NCBI GenBank assembly: GCA_013152795.1
Contig: JAADFS010000284.1
Coordinates: 1 to 7,257 of the forward strand
Source: Deferribacteres bacterium
Lineage (GTDB): Bacteria > Nitrospirota > Thermodesulfovibrionia > UBA6902
Direction: 5' to 3'
DNA length: 7,257 bases
Made by a program: the position numbers and the translations under genes. Numbering within the stretch: position 1 is the stretch's first letter; each line of letters starts with the position of its first letter. This document shows, piece by piece, positions 5,700-7,257 of this stretch. The notes under the pieces were generated by a model. The model had not been told where the DNA came from and made no database searches. It saw nothing but the letters and a program-made list of their open reading frames with translations.

Positions 5700-6207
5700 C
5701 AGAATCACCCCTGTTTTTTTCTTCGGTTTTACCGGTTCTTCTCTGGACGCTTTCAGGGTCTTTGAGCTTCAGAAGCCCGTCCAGGGTGGCCCTTACCGTG
5801 TTGAAGGGATTGCGGCTTCCCAGTGACTTGGCCACAATATTGCGTATACCGGCCACTTCCATGATCGCCCTTACAGGGCCGCCGGCTATGAGACCTGTCC
5901 CGGGCCTGGCGGGAAGCATCACGACTTTTCCCGCTCCGTACTCGCCGTCTATCCTGTGAGGGATGGTGCCGTCCTTGACGGGCACCTTCACAAGTGACCT
6001 CTTTGCCTGCTCAACTGCCTTTCTGATGGCCTCGGGAACCTCCGCCGCCTTACCCTTGCCAAAGCCTATGCAGCCGTTTTCATCGCCGACGACCACGAGC
6101 GCGCTGAAGGAGAAACGCCTTCCGCCCTTGACGACTTTGGCAACTCTGTTTATATATATAACCTTGTCCTTTAATGTGCCGAGACTCTCAGAGTCGATTC
6201 TACCCAC
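5686..6207 (-). CDS. rpsE: 30S ribosomal protein uS5
   Basis: uS5 lies at the mRNA entrance of the 30S body, contacts uS4 and affects translational accuracy. The product has 173 residues. The N-terminal double-stranded RNA-binding-like domain contains VVKGGRRFSFSALVVVGD (25-42) and GFGKGKA (48-54). The C-terminal domain has PARPGTGLIAGGPVRAI (99-115) and NPFNTVRAT (133-141). A polar tail rich in Lys/Glu/Asp ends the protein and overlaps rpmD by 14 bases. The GTG at 6207 is set by GGGAGG four bases upstream and gives the family start MGRID. It is 17 bases after rplR. Complete. Confidence 0.97.
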   Translation of the reverse strand: MGRIDSESLGTLKDKVIYINRVAKVVKGGRRFSFSALVVVGDENGCIGFGKGKAAEVPEAIRKAVEQAKRSLVKVPVKDGTIPHRIDGEYGAGKVVMLPARPGTGLIAGGPVRAIMEVAGIRNIVAKSLGSRNPFNTVRATLDGLLKLKDPESVQRRTGKTEEKNRGDSDENT

Positions 6208-6224
6208 TATGCCTCCCTTTGAAC

Positions 6225-6587
6225 TTAAAATTCAAGCCCGCCTTCCCGTGCTGCATCAGCCAGGGCCTTGACCCTGCCGTGATAGAGGTATCCGCCCCTG
6301 TCGAAAACGACCTTTTTTATGCCTTTATCAGCAGCCCTGCCGGCAATCAGCAAACCTACGGCCCTTGCAGCCTCGATATTGCCTCCTGAGCTGAGCTTTT
6401 CCCTGATCTCCTTGTCCAGGCTTGACGCGGCAGCGAGTGTGTGTCCTGATATATCGTCTATTATCTGTGCGTATATGTGTTTAAGGCTTCTGAATACGTT
6501 AAGCCTGGGCTTGTCGGGCGTGCCTGAGACTTTCTTTCTGACCCTGAAGTGTCTGGCCTTTCTCGCCCTTGCTCTCTTTGATTTCAA
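6225..6587 (-). CDS. rplR: 50S ribosomal protein uL18
   Basis: uL18 binds 5S rRNA and joins it to the large subunit at the central protuberance. Sequence landmarks are the basic N-terminus (KSKRARARKARHFRVRKKVS), RLNVFRSLKHIYAQIIDD, and the C-terminal FDRGGYLYHGRVKALADAAREGG. I place the start at the TTG at 6587, giving 120 residues. GAGGTGA, a seven-base match to the Shine-Dalgarno consensus, lies five bases before it. The GTG at 6596, in frame three codons upstream, is itself inside that GAGGTGA and so has no usable ribosome-binding site; using it would give 123 residues. The gene lies between rplF (36 bases upstream) and rpsE. Confidence 0.93.
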   Translation of the reverse strand: MKSKRARARKARHFRVRKKVSGTPDKPRLNVFRSLKHIYAQIIDDISGHTLAAASSLDKEIREKLSSGGNIEAARAVGLLIAGRAADKGIKKVVFDRGGYLYHGRVKALADAAREGGLEF

Positions 6588-6599
6588 GTCTTTCACCTC
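6588..6599 (-). promoter_or_regulatory. rplR ribosome binding site that decides the start
   Basis: TGAGGTGAAAGAC precedes the TTG at 6587 on the minus strand. GAGGTGA gives strong anti-Shine-Dalgarno pairing at normal spacing for the TTG, and overlaps the competing GTG at 6596, which would have zero spacing. This supports TTG initiation. Confidence 0.65.
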
Positions 6600-6623
6600 A
6601 AAAACTGTTTTTGGTTTAAGCAG

Positions 6624-7163
6624 CTACTTGCCTGCCTTACCTGCTTTAAGTTTTATCCTTTCATCCGCGTATCTGATACCCTTGCCCTTGTATACACTGG
6701 GCGGCCTGAGGGCGCGTATGTCCGCTGCAACCTGCCCCACCAGACGCTTGTCTATGCCGTCGAGGGTCAGGCGGGTCTGTTTTTTGTCCACCTCTGCGGT
6801 CACTCCCTCCGGCAGATTGAATTCTATCGGATGGGAATAGCCCAGTGTGAAGGTGATCTTCCGTCCCTGCACCTGCGCCCTGTATCCCACGCCGTTAATC
6901 TCGAGCACCCTCGGGAACCCTTTGCTGGTACCGGTAATCATGTTGGCGATAATGCTCCTCGTGGTGCCGTGAAGCGACCTGAAATGCTTTGTATCAGAGG
7001 GGCGCTCCACGATAACGGTCCTGTCCTGCAGGGATACCTTCATGCCCTCCGGCACGGTCCATTTATGCTCGCCTTTAGGGCCCTTTACATGGATAAGGTT
7101 ATCCTGAATTTTAACGTCCACCCCGTCCGGCAGACTTATGGGTTTTTTACCTACTCTTGACAT
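6624..7163 (-). CDS. rplF: 50S ribosomal protein uL6
   Basis: uL6 binds 23S rRNA near the sarcin-ricin loop and the factor-binding region of the large subunit. The product is 179 residues, normal for the family, with the two repeated alpha/beta domains (about 1-80 and 81-179). Visible motifs are MSRVGKKPI at the start, HGTTRSIIANM (65-75), ING-VGYRAQ near 89-97 and the C-terminal signature PPSVYKGKGIRY (154-165). The ATG at 7163 has GGAG six bases upstream. It follows rpsH by 44 bases and precedes rplR by 36. Complete and ordinary. Confidence 0.97.
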   Translation of the reverse strand: MSRVGKKPISLPDGVDVKIQDNLIHVKGPKGEHKWTVPEGMKVSLQDRTVIVERPSDTKHFRSLHGTTRSIIANMITGTSKGFPRVLEINGVGYRAQVQGRKITFTLGYSHPIEFNLPEGVTAEVDKKQTRLTLDGIDKRLVGQVAADIRALRPPSVYKGKGIRYADERIKLKAGKAGK

Positions 7164-7207
7164 TTTATCTCCAGATCAGTATGTAAATGTAATTCGGAAG
7201 TTTTGTA

Positions 7208-7257
7208 CTACCAGATATTGCACAGAACCTCGCCCCCGATGCCTTCACGCCTGCAGA
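7208..7257 (-). CDS. rpsH: 30S ribosomal protein uS8, C-terminal fragment
   Basis: Only the last 15 codons lie inside the window: CRREGIGGEVLCNIW and a TAG at 7210-7208. The GGEVLCNIW ending is the typical uS8 C-terminus, and rpsH is the expected neighbour before rplF in the spc operon. In E. coli uS8 represses this operon; the control site would lie outside the window. The gene is cut by the window edge, not broken. Confidence 0.88.
   Translation of the reverse strand, partial: CRREGIGGEVLCNIW

Noticed and set aside
6599..6613. CAAAAAC-A-GTTTTTG inverted repeat between rplF and rplR
   Set aside because: AT-only core with a one-base loop cannot form a sensible RNA hairpin as written; most likely chance in an A/T-rich gap.

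Overview
The window is a stretch of a bacterial chromosome carrying the distal half of the spc ribosomal-protein operon followed by the alpha operon, all transcribed on the minus strand (right to left in window coordinates). In transcription order it holds: the last codons of rpsH (uS8), rplF (uL6), rplR (uL18), rpsE (uS5), rpmD (uL30), rplO (uL15), secY, map, infA, rpmJ (bL36), rpsM (uS13), rpsK (uS11), rpsD (uS4) and an rpoA (RNA polymerase alpha) that runs off the left edge inside its C-terminal domain. There is no gene-free stretch above 100 bases, and no plus-strand gene, RNA gene, mobile element or CRISPR array was seen. Genes are tightly packed, with short gaps, 1-base stop/start overlaps (TAATG, TAGTG) and good Shine-Dalgarno sequences, as expected for translationally coupled ribosomal genes.

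The source is clearly bacterial. Frequent ATA (Ile) and AGG (Arg) codons, moderate GC, four-cysteine uS4, cysteine-bearing bL36 and the secY-map-infA-rpmJ-rpsM-rpsK-rpsD-rpoA order are compatible with a Nitrospirota- or Desulfobacterota-like lineage, but this placement is a guess from memory. The adk gene that many bacteria carry between secY and map is absent; a 96-base spacer with a GC-rich hairpin stands there instead.

Three things depart from the ordinary. (1) rpsK and rpsD form one uninterrupted 336-codon reading frame, because a small indel near the end of rpsK throws out its conserved C-terminus (still readable in another frame, ending in a TAG that overlaps the rpsD GTG). (2) rpsM, about 0.7 kb upstream, carries a one-base frameshift in a T run. 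The two lesions so close together in essential genes make local sequence error the leading explanation, with a real fusion as the exciting alternative. (3) rpoA has an acidic linker between its two domains about 46 residues longer than in E. coli.

Regulatory reading: a near-consensus sigma-70 promoter (TTGACT, 17 bp, TATAAT) lies across the end of map and would start transcription about 11 bases before the infA ATG, giving infA-rpmJ-rpsM-rpsK-rpsD-rpoA an expression unit of its own. The hairpin after secY may end or process the upstream spc transcript, and a small hairpin directly precedes the rpoA Shine-Dalgarno.
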